From Mesobacillus maritimus (lineage in GTDB: Bacteria > Bacillota > Bacilli > Bacillales > Cytobacillaceae): DNA of 64,000 bases. The DNA lies in NCBI RefSeq assembly GCF_023715205.1, contig NZ_JAMBNR010000004.1, forward strand, positions 62,001 through 126,000, in the 5' to 3' direction. The position numbers and the translations under genes were made by a program. Below the pieces are notes generated by a model. The model worked only from the letters and a program-made list of their open reading frames with translations, was not told the DNA's origin and did not search any database. This document shows positions 50,166 through 57,774 of the stretch, in pieces (position 1 is the stretch's first letter; each line of letters opens with the position of its first letter).

Positions 50166-51686
50166 ATGACAGAGAATAAATTAGAGCGAATTCGTAATGA
50201 GCATTTGCGTGAACGTGTCGTAACCCCTGAGGAAGCAGCATCATGGATTGAAGACGGAATGACATTGGGACTAAGCGGTTTCACACGTGCCGGTGACGTG
50301 AAAGCGGTCCCATTCGCCTTGGTGGATCGAGCGAAAAATGAATCTTTTAAGGTAAATGTTTATACAGGGGCTTCTCTAGGTTCCGATGTTGATAAGTTGT
50401 TTGCTGAAGCAGGAATTTTAGGAAAGAGATTGCCGTTCCAAGCCGATCCAACGATGAGAAAAGGCATCAATAACGGAGACTTTCTGTTTGTGGATCAACA
50501 TTTATCGCATACAGCTGAATTGGTAAGAGCGAATGTGATCGACCCTGTTGATTACGCAATTCTGGAAGCGGTTTCGATTACGGAAGATGGCATGATTATT
50601 CCAACAACTTCAATTGGAAACTCACTAACTTTTGCGCAGCATGCGAACTCCATTATTGTCGAGATTAACATGTCTCAATCTACGAATCTTGAAGGACTGC
50701 ATGATTTATATGCTCCAGGAAAGCAAGGGGAAAGAGATCCAATTCCATTGACAAAAGCGGATGATCGAATTGGAGAACTTGGGATTAAAGTAGACCCTGA
50801 AAAGATTAAAGGAATTGTATTCACAGATCAAAAAGATTCTCCATCTACAATTGTTCCACCAGATGAGGAAACTAAGATCATGGCTGATCATCTGTTATCG
50901 TTCCTTCGCAAGGAAATTGAGTATGGTCGCTTAACTGAGCGTCTAGCACCACTTCAGTCTGGAATCGGTTCGGTAGCAAATGCGGTTTTACATGGAATGA
51001 TAGATTCAGAGTTTGAAGATTTAGAGGTTTATTCTGAGGTTCTTCAAGATGCGGTCTTCGATTTGATGGATGCTGGAAAGGTTCGTTTCGCTTCTTGCTG
51101 TTCGATTACTTTGTCTGAATCAAAAATGAATGAGGTATTTGGAAATTTTGAGAAATACCGTGATCGTTTAATTATGCGTCCACAAGAAATTTCCAACCAC
51201 CCAGAAATTATTCGTCGACTCGGATTGATTTCAATCAATACAGCTCTTGAGCTTGATATTTATGGAAACGTGAACTCTACTCATGTGCTTGGAACGAAAA
51301 TGATGAATGGTATTGGTGGTTCAGGTGACTTTGCACGAAATGCTCGTTTAGCCATCTTTGTGACAAAGTCAATTGCGAAGGATGGAAAAATCTCTAGTAT
51401 TGTTCCATTTGTTTCACATGTTGACCATACCGAGCATGATGTCGATGTAATCGTCACTGAGCAAGGATATGCAGATTTACGCGGCTTGGCTCCACGTGAA
51501 CGAGTTGAATTAATTATTGAAAACTGTGCGCATCCTTCTTATAAAAAGCAACTTTGGGATTATTACCAAGAAGCTTTAACGAGAGGCGGTCAAACTCCTC
51601 ATGTACTTGAAAAAGCTTTCTCATGGCATACCAATTTTGCTAAAAATGGTACAATGAAAGACCTTTCCTTAGTGGAAACTGAGTAA
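50166..51686 (+). CDS. Acetyl-CoA hydrolase / succinyl-CoA:acetate CoA-transferase family
   Basis: 506 residues of the class I CoA-transferase family (Cat1/AarC/Ach1). Blocks RVVTPEEAASWIEDGMTLGLSGFTRAG (only the core is diagnostic), QHLSHTAE, SVANAVLHG, a glutamate-containing DLEVYSEVLQDAV and GIGGSGDFARNA. The family moves CoA between succinate and acetate or hydrolyses acyl-CoA. RBS GGAGAGG. Probably controlled by the upstream LytTR protein and followed after 65 bp by a BenE-type transporter gene, with which it may be co-transcribed; control by acetate or another carboxylate is inference. Confidence 0.9.
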   Translation: MTENKLERIRNEHLRERVVTPEEAASWIEDGMTLGLSGFTRAGDVKAVPFALVDRAKNESFKVNVYTGASLGSDVDKLFAEAGILGKRLPFQADPTMRKGINNGDFLFVDQHLSHTAELVRANVIDPVDYAILEAVSITEDGMIIPTTSIGNSLTFAQHANSIIVEINMSQSTNLEGLHDLYAPGKQGERDPIPLTKADDRIGELGIKVDPEKIKGIVFTDQKDSPSTIVPPDEETKIMADHLLSFLRKEIEYGRLTERLAPLQSGIGSVANAVLHGMIDSEFEDLEVYSEVLQDAVFDLMDAGKVRFASCCSITLSESKMNEVFGNFEKYRDRLIMRPQEISNHPEIIRRLGLISINTALELDIYGNVNSTHVLGTKMMNGIGGSGDFARNARLAIFVTKSIAKDGKISSIVPFVSHVDHTEHDVDVIVTEQGYADLRGLAPRERVELIIENCAHPSYKKQLWDYYQEALTRGGQTPHVLEKAFSWHTNFAKNGTMKDLSLVETE

Positions 51687-51751
51687 ATATTATTTGACAA
51701 TACTCCATTTCTATCCTAAAGATAGTAGTAAAGAAAATGGGAGTGGGAGAA

Positions 51752-52960
51752 ATGGGGTTACTAAACGATGAATACCAACAGGATGTAGCTGTGAACTCAG
51801 GACTACTCCGTGGTTTTAATAGTCAAAATATCTCAGCGGGGCTCATCGCAAGTATTCTGGTGATGACGGGCCCCGCCCTTATTGTTTTACAAGCAGCCGA
51901 AGCGGGTGGGTTCACTAATGAACAAACCATCAATTGGATGTTTGCGATTTACTTTTTTGGTGGGTTGTTTTCCATCATCATGCCGCTTTATTTCCGAATT
52001 CCGATTACGGGAGGTCACTCGATTACCGGTGCCGCTTTTTTAGTCGCCGTGACGTCTCAATTTACATACGCTCAGTTAATCGGTGGCTATGTGATGTCCG
52101 GGCTTGTGATTTTATTAGTAGGTGTGAGTGGCCTTTTCACGAAAATCATTCAATGGGTCCCGAAAGAAGTCATTTCAGCGATGCTTGGAGGCTTAGTCAC
52201 GGGATATGTCGTCCAAATTGTTCCGTCCGTAAAGGAAATGCCTATAGTGGGGATTGCGGCTGTTGTTAGTTTCTATCTCGGTACAAGATATGTGAAAAAG
52301 TTACCGCCAGTGGTGATTACGATTGCAGTGGCATTTCTTGTGCTATTTTTAACAGAAGGGTTGGTCATAGGAGCGGAACAAATTCCGTTTACCTTGCCAA
52401 GTCTACAGATGCCAGAATTCACCTTAATGGGATTGTTGACGATTGCGCTTCCTTTAGCGATGCTGATTTTAAGCAACGATGCCGCACCAGGGATTGGCGC
52501 ATTAGAGAGCGCAGATTATAAACCCCATATTCGGAAAATCGTGTCTTCAAGTGGTGGTTTTTCAATGATTGCCGGTTTTTTCGGTGGACAATGTGCTAAT
52601 ATTGCTGGGATGATGACCGCGATTTGTTCGGGAGCTGATGCTGGAAAACGAGACAAGCGTTATCTAGGTGCTGTAGTATCTGGCATTGTCACGCTCTTGT
52701 TTGGAATCTTTGCATGGAAAATTGTCCCGTTCATTCAGTCCCTACCAAGTGCATTTGTGGCAATGGTTGCAGGTTTCTCCCTTATTACAGTTCTTTATAG
52801 TAGTTTGCAAAAGGGATTTGCCGGAGAGCGGTATCGATTGAGTGCCTTAACAGCTTTTATTGTCACCTTATCGGATATTCAATTCTTTCATATCAGTGCG
52901 CCAGTCTGGGCGTTAATTCTAGGAGCGTTAGTCGCACATACAATCGAAAAAGAAAACTGA
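51752..52960 (+). CDS. BenE-family transporter (benzoate/H+ symporter-like)
   Basis: 402 residues, about 12 membrane segments of the nucleobase/xanthine-benzoate (7+7 fold) type. MTGPALIVLQAAEAGG and PITGGHSITGAAFL match BenE; SNDAAPGIGALESADY and FGGQCANIAGMMTAICSG lie where substrate residues are expected. Start at 51752 (GGGAG upstream) rather than 51737. Behind the CoA-transferase gene, it could import a carboxylate handled by that enzyme, but the substrate is not known. A terminator follows. Confidence 0.85.
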   Translation: MGLLNDEYQQDVAVNSGLLRGFNSQNISAGLIASILVMTGPALIVLQAAEAGGFTNEQTINWMFAIYFFGGLFSIIMPLYFRIPITGGHSITGAAFLVAVTSQFTYAQLIGGYVMSGLVILLVGVSGLFTKIIQWVPKEVISAMLGGLVTGYVVQIVPSVKEMPIVGIAAVVSFYLGTRYVKKLPPVVITIAVAFLVLFLTEGLVIGAEQIPFTLPSLQMPEFTLMGLLTIALPLAMLILSNDAAPGIGALESADYKPHIRKIVSSSGGFSMIAGFFGGQCANIAGMMTAICSGADAGKRDKRYLGAVVSGIVTLLFGIFAWKIVPFIQSLPSAFVAMVAGFSLITVLYSSLQKGFAGERYRLSALTAFIVTLSDIQFFHISAPVWALILGALVAHTIEKEN

Positions 52961-53022
52961 CACAAAGTTTTAAAGGTTTTTACTTAGGAGTAGTTTTATA
53001 ATAGAAATAGATGAGGACAATG

Positions 53023-53066
53023 AGACCCAGCCTAAATGAATAAAGAGTTTAGGTTGGGTCTATTTT
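53023..53066 (+). terminator. Intrinsic terminator behind the BenE-type gene
   Basis: AGACCCAGCCTAAA pairs with TTTAGGTTGGGTCT (one G-U), followed by ATTTTGTG. Confidence 0.8.
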
Positions 53067-53115
53067 GTGTGTTTGACCAGATTCTTAGCGACCAATCATT
53101 AAGGAGGCAATACGG

Positions 53116-53613
53116 ATGAAGGTTTTAATAGCTTATTGCTCCTCGCATGGCACGACAACCAAGGCAGCTTTATTGCTAAAGAAAAAGTTAGTCGGGGACG
53201 TTGTTGTGGTGAATTTGAATACAACAAAGCTTCAATCGGACCTAGAGTTATTCGATGCAGTGATTATTGGCGGCTCCATCCATGTAGGTGGAATTCAAGG
53301 TAAAGTCAAAAAGTTTATGAAAGAAAACGATACTGTGCTGCGGAGGAAGAAACTTGGTCTGTTCGTCTGTTGTATGCGGGAAGGCGAAGATGCTAAACAG
53401 CAGCTGGAACATGTCTTTCCAGTAGAGTTGAGGGAGCATGCGAGCAAAATTGGTGTTTTCGGTGGGGAATGTTCAATGTCAAACTTGAATTTTATTGAAA
53501 AACAATTGGTGAAAAGAGTCGGCAATGCAGCAAGTAAAATTAATCAGCAAGCCATTGAAGAGTTTGCTCGAGAGTTTAATCTGTACTTTGAAGCAAGTTC
53601 ACTTGGGGTCTGA
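53116..53613 (+). CDS. Flavodoxin-domain protein (HemG/protoporphyrinogen oxidase-like)
   Basis: 165 residues. FMN phosphate loop YCSSHGTTTKAA near residue 8, then AVIIGGSIHVGGIQGKVKKF and LFVCCMREGEDAKQQL, matching flavodoxin-like HemG family proteins. HemG oxidises protoporphyrinogen with quinones in proteobacteria; in Bacillaceae the role of such proteins is unclear. GGAGG before the ATG. Its stop lies within the first arm of its terminator. Confidence 0.85.
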   Translation: MKVLIAYCSSHGTTTKAALLLKKKLVGDVVVVNLNTTKLQSDLELFDAVIIGGSIHVGGIQGKVKKFMKENDTVLRRKKLGLFVCCMREGEDAKQQLEHVFPVELREHASKIGVFGGECSMSNLNFIEKQLVKRVGNAASKINQQAIEEFAREFNLYFEASSLGV

Positions 53614-53638
53614 TCGACTTTGGATCAGGTCCTTTTTT
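53606..53638 (+). terminator. Intrinsic terminator of the flavodoxin gene
   Basis: GGGTCTGATC / GATCAGGTCC (one G-U), then T6; overlaps the stop codon. Confidence 0.82.
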
Positions 53639-53761
53639 ATGTTTGCCATAGTGTGAATAAAATTTGTTTAAAGGCGAATAAATTAGTGCTTACCGGCTTT
53701 ACCGGCTAAGTAGTACGGGGATTAATATCTGAGCTGAACTTCTTTGAAACAAACTCAACAA

Positions 53762-53922
53762 GGCTCTTTTCTCACCTTTGTTGCTTTTGGATAGAAATAC
53801 GACTGAATGAACGATGGTATATAGGAAAATAGCTTGCAAAATTTATTTGTAGCTTACGAAAGGACCATTACTGCGTTAAAATCGGCTTTAGGATTATAAC
53901 AAGAATCTTTATGAAAACAGCT
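53762..53922 (+). mobile_element. MITE-like interspersed element, copy K
   Basis: 161 bp; left end GGCTCTTTTCTCACC, right end TTTATGAAAACAGCT (last base changed). Flanks CTCAACAA / CTAAAAAA match at only 6 of 8, suggesting an older insertion. The GTTAAAATC...GATTATAAC hairpin is present. The rest of the 53614-54036 gap holds a short CTTACCGGCTTTACCGGCTAAG dyad near 53690 (shown as halves TTACCGG / CCGGCTAA) and no gene. Confidence 0.8.
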
Positions 53923-54036
53923 CTAAAAAAAAAGCGCTATTTTCTATTTGATTATTTTCACAATTTTCGGTACGCTGTTAGAATCTACCACGGTTATTTT
54001 CTGTTTCGCTTCATAAAGTAAATAAGAGGTGTATTT

Positions 54037-54993
54037 ATGACGTATGTGTTATTGATAGTGGGTTTTGCGCTTTTAATAAAGGGTGCGGATTATTTCGTTG
54101 AAGGTTCATCTAATATTGCTGCACTATTAAAAATTCCATCGCTTCTTGTCGGGTTAACAATTGTTGCGTTTGGAACGAGTTCTCCAGAAGCAACGGTCAG
54201 TATTATTGCTGCTTTAGAGGGCAACAGTGAAGTTTCCTTAGGAAACGTCATTGGAAGTAATATTTTCAATATCACCTTGGTGGTCGGAATTACCGCAATG
54301 ATCAATCCACTACAAGTGGAAAGAGATACAATTCGCAAAGAAATTCCGTTCACACTACTAGCAAGTGTGGCGCTTTGGGTCATGATTAGCGACATCGCTC
54401 TTCAGGGACTCAGTGCCAATCAAATTACGAGGAACGAAGGAATCATTCTCCTTCTGTTTTTTGCAATCTTTTTGTATTACATATTTGAATTAGCACGTAA
54501 TAGTCGGGATAATGATGAGGTAAAGTGCGTTGATACAACTGGGATTACCTGGGGGAAAAACATAATTTTTACCCTTGCAGGGCTTGCGGCGATTATTTTT
54601 GGCGGAGACATGGTTGTGGATAATGCAACGACAATTGCCCTATCAATTGGCATGAGTGAAACGCTTGTAGGGTTAACCATTGTTGCAATCGGGACCTCGT
54701 TGCCAGAACTAATTACGTCGATTACTGCAGCGATAAAAAAAGAGAGCGAAATTGCGCTCGGGAATATTGTTGGTAGCAATATTTTTAATATCTTGTTCGT
54801 CCTTGGGGCTTCAGCTTCAATTGCTCCAATGGCCGTAAACAATAAAATCTTTTTTGACCTCATTTTTATGATTATTTTTACAGTGGTGCTAATGATTTTC
54901 TCAAGATCTAAATTCAAAATATCCAAAAGAGAAGGTGCCATTTTAGCGGCGATTTACGTTGGTTATTTAATTTACATTATTATCCGGAATTAA
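54037..54993 (+). CDS. Calcium/sodium antiporter (CaCA family, YrbG-like)
   Basis: 318 residues with ten membrane segments in two homologous halves. Both ion-binding alpha repeats are intact: FGTSSPEATVSIIAALEGN (first) with GNVIGSNIFNI, and IGTSLPELITSITAAIKKE (second) with GNIVGSNIFNILF. Exchanges Na+ or H+ for Ca2+ across the membrane. GAGGTG upstream of the ATG. Monocistronic with terminator. Confidence 0.94.
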   Translation: MTYVLLIVGFALLIKGADYFVEGSSNIAALLKIPSLLVGLTIVAFGTSSPEATVSIIAALEGNSEVSLGNVIGSNIFNITLVVGITAMINPLQVERDTIRKEIPFTLLASVALWVMISDIALQGLSANQITRNEGIILLLFFAIFLYYIFELARNSRDNDEVKCVDTTGITWGKNIIFTLAGLAAIIFGGDMVVDNATTIALSIGMSETLVGLTIVAIGTSLPELITSITAAIKKESEIALGNIVGSNIFNILFVLGASASIAPMAVNNKIFFDLIFMIIFTVVLMIFSRSKFKISKREGAILAAIYVGYLIYIIIRN

Positions 54994-55007
54994 CTAAAAC
55001 TTACCTA

Positions 55008-55052
55008 AAGGAGTCTAAAGCCTATTCTCATGAGGCTCTAGGCTCCTTTTCG
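55008..55052 (+). terminator. Intrinsic terminator of the exchanger gene
   Basis: AAAGGAG-CTA-AGCC pairs with GGCT-TAG-CTCCTTT, then a T-rich tail. Confidence 0.75.
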
Positions 55053-55189
55053 AATTTTAGAAATAGAGTCTGTATTGTGAATATCAGAAATGCCCTTCCA
55101 TTCGACAAATTTCTACATTATAATCACAGATGTTGTATTTTTTATATTGTAAGAAAATTATAAAAAGGAAAGGGAGTAGAGATTTATCA

Positions 55190-56719
55190 ATGTCTAATCC
55201 AAAAAAGCAAGGTATGATTATGCGTTCGTTAAACACAATCGAACGTGTTGGAAATAAATTGCCTGATCCGGTTACGTTGTTCGCGATCTTTGCGCTAGCT
55301 GTTATTGTTCTATCAGCAGTTTTCTCAAGCATGGGAATGAACGTGCCAGACCCTGCGAACGAAGGCGAAGTTATTGAGGTTAAAAACCTTTTAAGTTCAG
55401 AAGGAATTTTATATTTATTTGAAAGTATGGTTGCCAACTTCACTGGCTTTGCGCCATTAGGTACGGTACTTGTGACCATGCTTGGTATTGGGATTGCGGA
55501 ACGTTCAGGATTGATTTCCGCAGCTTTACGTGGTCTGGTTACATCAGTGCCTAAACAATTGATTACTGCTGCCCTCGTATTTGGTGGGGTTATGTCGTCG
55601 ATGGCATCAGATGCTGGTTATGTTGTCCTTACTCCACTTGGAGCGGTATTGTTTGCTGGCTTAGGACGCCATCCACTTGCTGGTTTAGCAGCTGCATTCG
55701 CCGGGGTTTCCGGAGGATTTAGTGCAAACCTATTGCTTACTTCACTGGATCCATTATTAGGTGGGATGACGCAAGATGCTGCATCCATGCTTGATCCAGA
55801 GTACGCTGGTCAAATGAACTATGCGATGAACTATTATTTCATGATTGTGTCTGTGTTCTTGATTACCATTGTAGGTACACTAGTAACAGAGAAAATAGTA
55901 GAACCTAGACTAGGGACTTATGAAGGAAATGTTAAGGAAGAAGTGGACTATCTTCGTCCTGAAGAAAAGAAAGGGCTATGGGGTGCACTAATCTCCATTC
56001 TTGTTACTGGAATTGCGATTGCACTTTTAGTAATTCCTGAGGGCGGTCCACTACGTGGTGGCGTAGAAAGCATCATTGATTCACCATTTATGCACGCGTT
56101 AGTTCCAGTTATCTTAATTATGTTCTTCATCCCTGGTTTTGTTTACGGGAAAATCACGAAGACGATTAAAAATGACCGCGATGTTGCCAACCAATTGTCA
56201 GATACAATGGCAACAATGGGTTCTTATATTGTTCTTGCCTTCGTTGCTGGTCAATTTGTTGCGTATTTCAATGAATCTAAGTTAGGAATTGTATTAGCAG
56301 TGAACGGTGCTGAATTCTTAGAATCAACTGGTTTCAAAGGCATTCCATTAATTTTAACATTCATCGTCATCTCTGGATTTATCAATTTATTTATCGGAAG
56401 TTCATCCGCGAAATGGGCGATTATGGCGCCAGTATTCGTGCCGATGATGATGGGAATTGGTTATTCTCCAGAGCTAACACAGTTGACATACCGAATTGCA
56501 GACTCAACAACAAACATCATTTCACCATTGATGCCATACTTTGCAATCGTGATTGCATTTGCGCAAAAGTATGATAAGAAAGTTGGAATCGGAACACTTA
56601 TTTCAACGATGCTTCCATACTCCATTGCGTTTACAATCTTCTGGGTGTTGTTATTGATTGTTTGGATGCTAACAGGTCTGGATCTTGGACCAGGATCACC
56701 GATTTATTATCATAACTAA
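55190..56719 (+). CDS. AbgT-family transporter
   Basis: 509 residues, about 11-12 membrane segments. Family blocks LNTIERVGNKLPDPVTLFAI near the N-terminus, SDAGYVVLTPLGAVLF, and FINLFIGSSSAKWAIMAPVFVP with TYRIADSTTNIISPLMPYFA in the C-terminal half. AbgT proteins import p-aminobenzoyl-glutamate or export sulfonamides using the proton or sodium gradient; which applies here is open. Start at 55190 behind AAGGGAG. Element L lies between the stop and the presumed terminator. Confidence 0.92.
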   Translation: MSNPKKQGMIMRSLNTIERVGNKLPDPVTLFAIFALAVIVLSAVFSSMGMNVPDPANEGEVIEVKNLLSSEGILYLFESMVANFTGFAPLGTVLVTMLGIGIAERSGLISAALRGLVTSVPKQLITAALVFGGVMSSMASDAGYVVLTPLGAVLFAGLGRHPLAGLAAAFAGVSGGFSANLLLTSLDPLLGGMTQDAASMLDPEYAGQMNYAMNYYFMIVSVFLITIVGTLVTEKIVEPRLGTYEGNVKEEVDYLRPEEKKGLWGALISILVTGIAIALLVIPEGGPLRGGVESIIDSPFMHALVPVILIMFFIPGFVYGKITKTIKNDRDVANQLSDTMATMGSYIVLAFVAGQFVAYFNESKLGIVLAVNGAEFLESTGFKGIPLILTFIVISGFINLFIGSSSAKWAIMAPVFVPMMMGIGYSPELTQLTYRIADSTTNIISPLMPYFAIVIAFAQKYDKKVGIGTLISTMLPYSIAFTIFWVLLLIVWMLTGLDLGPGSPIYYHN

Positions 56720-56730
56720 TCTTTTTTAAA

Positions 56731-56914
56731 GGCTCTTTTCTCAAACACTGTTGCTTTTCGAAATGAAATAGAGAAAAATCACTTTATTTTCACCTGAAAG
56801 GACTTTTTAGATTAGGAGAAAAGGGCCAGCAAACTTAGGACGAATACACAAAATGGCTGAGTTTGCGTTTAAATTGGCTTTAAGATTTTAACAACAATTG
56901 TTACGAAAACAGCC
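56731..56914 (+). mobile_element. MITE-like interspersed element, copy L
   Basis: 184 bp, the longest copy. Ends GGCTCTTTTCTCAAAC and GTTACGAAAACAGCC; flanks TTTTTAAA / TTTTAAAA match at 7 of 8. It separates the AbgT gene from a downstream hairpin terminator. Confidence 0.88.
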
Positions 56915-56923
56915 TTTTAAAAT

Positions 56924-56958
56924 GCTCTCCACACGCTGCGTGCTTGGGGGGCTTTTTT
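56924..56958 (+). terminator. Probable terminator of the AbgT gene
   Basis: GCTCTCCACACGC pairs imperfectly with GCGTGCTTGGGGGGC, then T6. The interspersed element L has moved it about 200 bp away from the stop codon. Confidence 0.6.
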
Positions 56959-56984
56959 GGTTTTACTGTAACGGAGATGTCGAT

Positions 56985-57027
56985 AAACCTTGATTTAGCC
57001 ACCCGAATTTAATCAAACATTTGATTA
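56985..57027. repeat. 43-bp dispersed duplicate with central palindrome (copy 2)
   Basis: 37 of 43 positions match 32583-32625; the last 25 bp differ at one base. The core AATCAAACATTTGATT lies 86 bp before the start of the GntR-type regulator gene and could be its operator, or belong to a small repeat family. Confidence 0.55.
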
Positions 57028-57112
57028 ATGACTGCTGCTCTTCTAAAATAAAGGCTAATTGCATGTAAAAGAATACATGAGTTGTTTTTATATACATAAG
57101 GATGTGAGTGAT

Positions 57113-57730
57113 TTGCAACGGCAGAAAATGCCTGTATATGAACAGATAGCAATTGACCTTGCGAACCGTATCTATGATGGCAAGTTAATAGTTGGGGAAA
57201 AAATCCGCGGACGATCCACACTTGCAAGCGAATATAATGTCTCTCCTGAAACCGTTCGTAAAGCCATCAAGATTCTAGAGGATGTCGAGATTGTCCAATC
57301 AACAAAGGGGAGCGGAGTGGTTATTGCGTCTCGGGAGAACGCTTATCAATATATTAGACGCTTCTCTGGGCTGACGACGATGAAAGAGCTAGAGAGGCAA
57401 ATGAGAGAGTTGATTAACGAACGCGAACGTCTTGATGAAGAACTCAGCCAAACGGTTGGGAAGGTGTTGGAATTCTCAAGAAAGCTTAGAAATACGAATC
57501 CCCTCACACCAGTTGAAGTGGAGGTACCAGAGGACTGCCAACATATTGGGAAAAGCATCTCTGAGTTGAAGTTTTGGCAAAATACTGGAGCGACGATCGT
57601 AGGAATTAAGCGGAAAGGAGAGCTTACACTATCACCAGGTCCTTATGCGAGCATTCAGGCTGAAGACATTTTGCTTATTATAGGTGATGAAAAAACGTAT
57701 GAACGGGTGCTGCGTTTTATTGGGGAATAG
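57113..57730 (+). CDS. GntR-TrkA_C transcriptional regulator (BusR-like)
   Basis: 205 residues: N-terminal winged-helix GntR domain (about 1-80; MPVYEQIAIDLANRIYDG, LASEYNVSPETVRKAIKILE), a coiled-coil linker (about 95-135), and a C-terminal TrkA_C/RCK_C domain (about 140-205; IGKSISELKFWQNTGATIVGIKR, LILIIGDE-type ending). This architecture is that of BusR, which binds c-di-AMP and represses a betaine importer in lactococci and streptococci. It faces the OpuF-type importer genes across a shared terminator. TTG start at 57113 with AAGGATGTGAG upstream. Confidence 0.85.
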   Translation: MQRQKMPVYEQIAIDLANRIYDGKLIVGEKIRGRSTLASEYNVSPETVRKAIKILEDVEIVQSTKGSGVVIASRENAYQYIRRFSGLTTMKELERQMRELINERERLDEELSQTVGKVLEFSRKLRNTNPLTPVEVEVPEDCQHIGKSISELKFWQNTGATIVGIKRKGELTLSPGPYASIQAEDILLIIGDEKTYERVLRFIGE

Positions 57731-57743
57731 CAATACATAAGAA

Positions 57744-57774
57744 AACAAGGCGGATTGCTCCGCCTTGTTTTTTT
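57744..57774. terminator. Bidirectional terminator between gntR-type gene and opuFB
   Basis: AACAAGGCGGA / TCCGCCTTGTT with TTGC loop, A-run on one side and T7 on the other; serves both convergent genes. Confidence 0.9.

Noticed and set aside
1566-56914. Dispersed repeats as a CRISPR array or rRNA/tRNA spacers
   Set aside because: Copies are single, far apart, in both orientations and flanked by 8-bp duplications; there are no regularly spaced repeat-spacer units and no cas genes.
57007-57027. Palindrome AATCAAACATTTGATT as a certain BusR operator
   Set aside because: The same sequence occurs upstream of hsp20 and not in front of opuF, so a BusR assignment is not supported; kept only as a shared motif.
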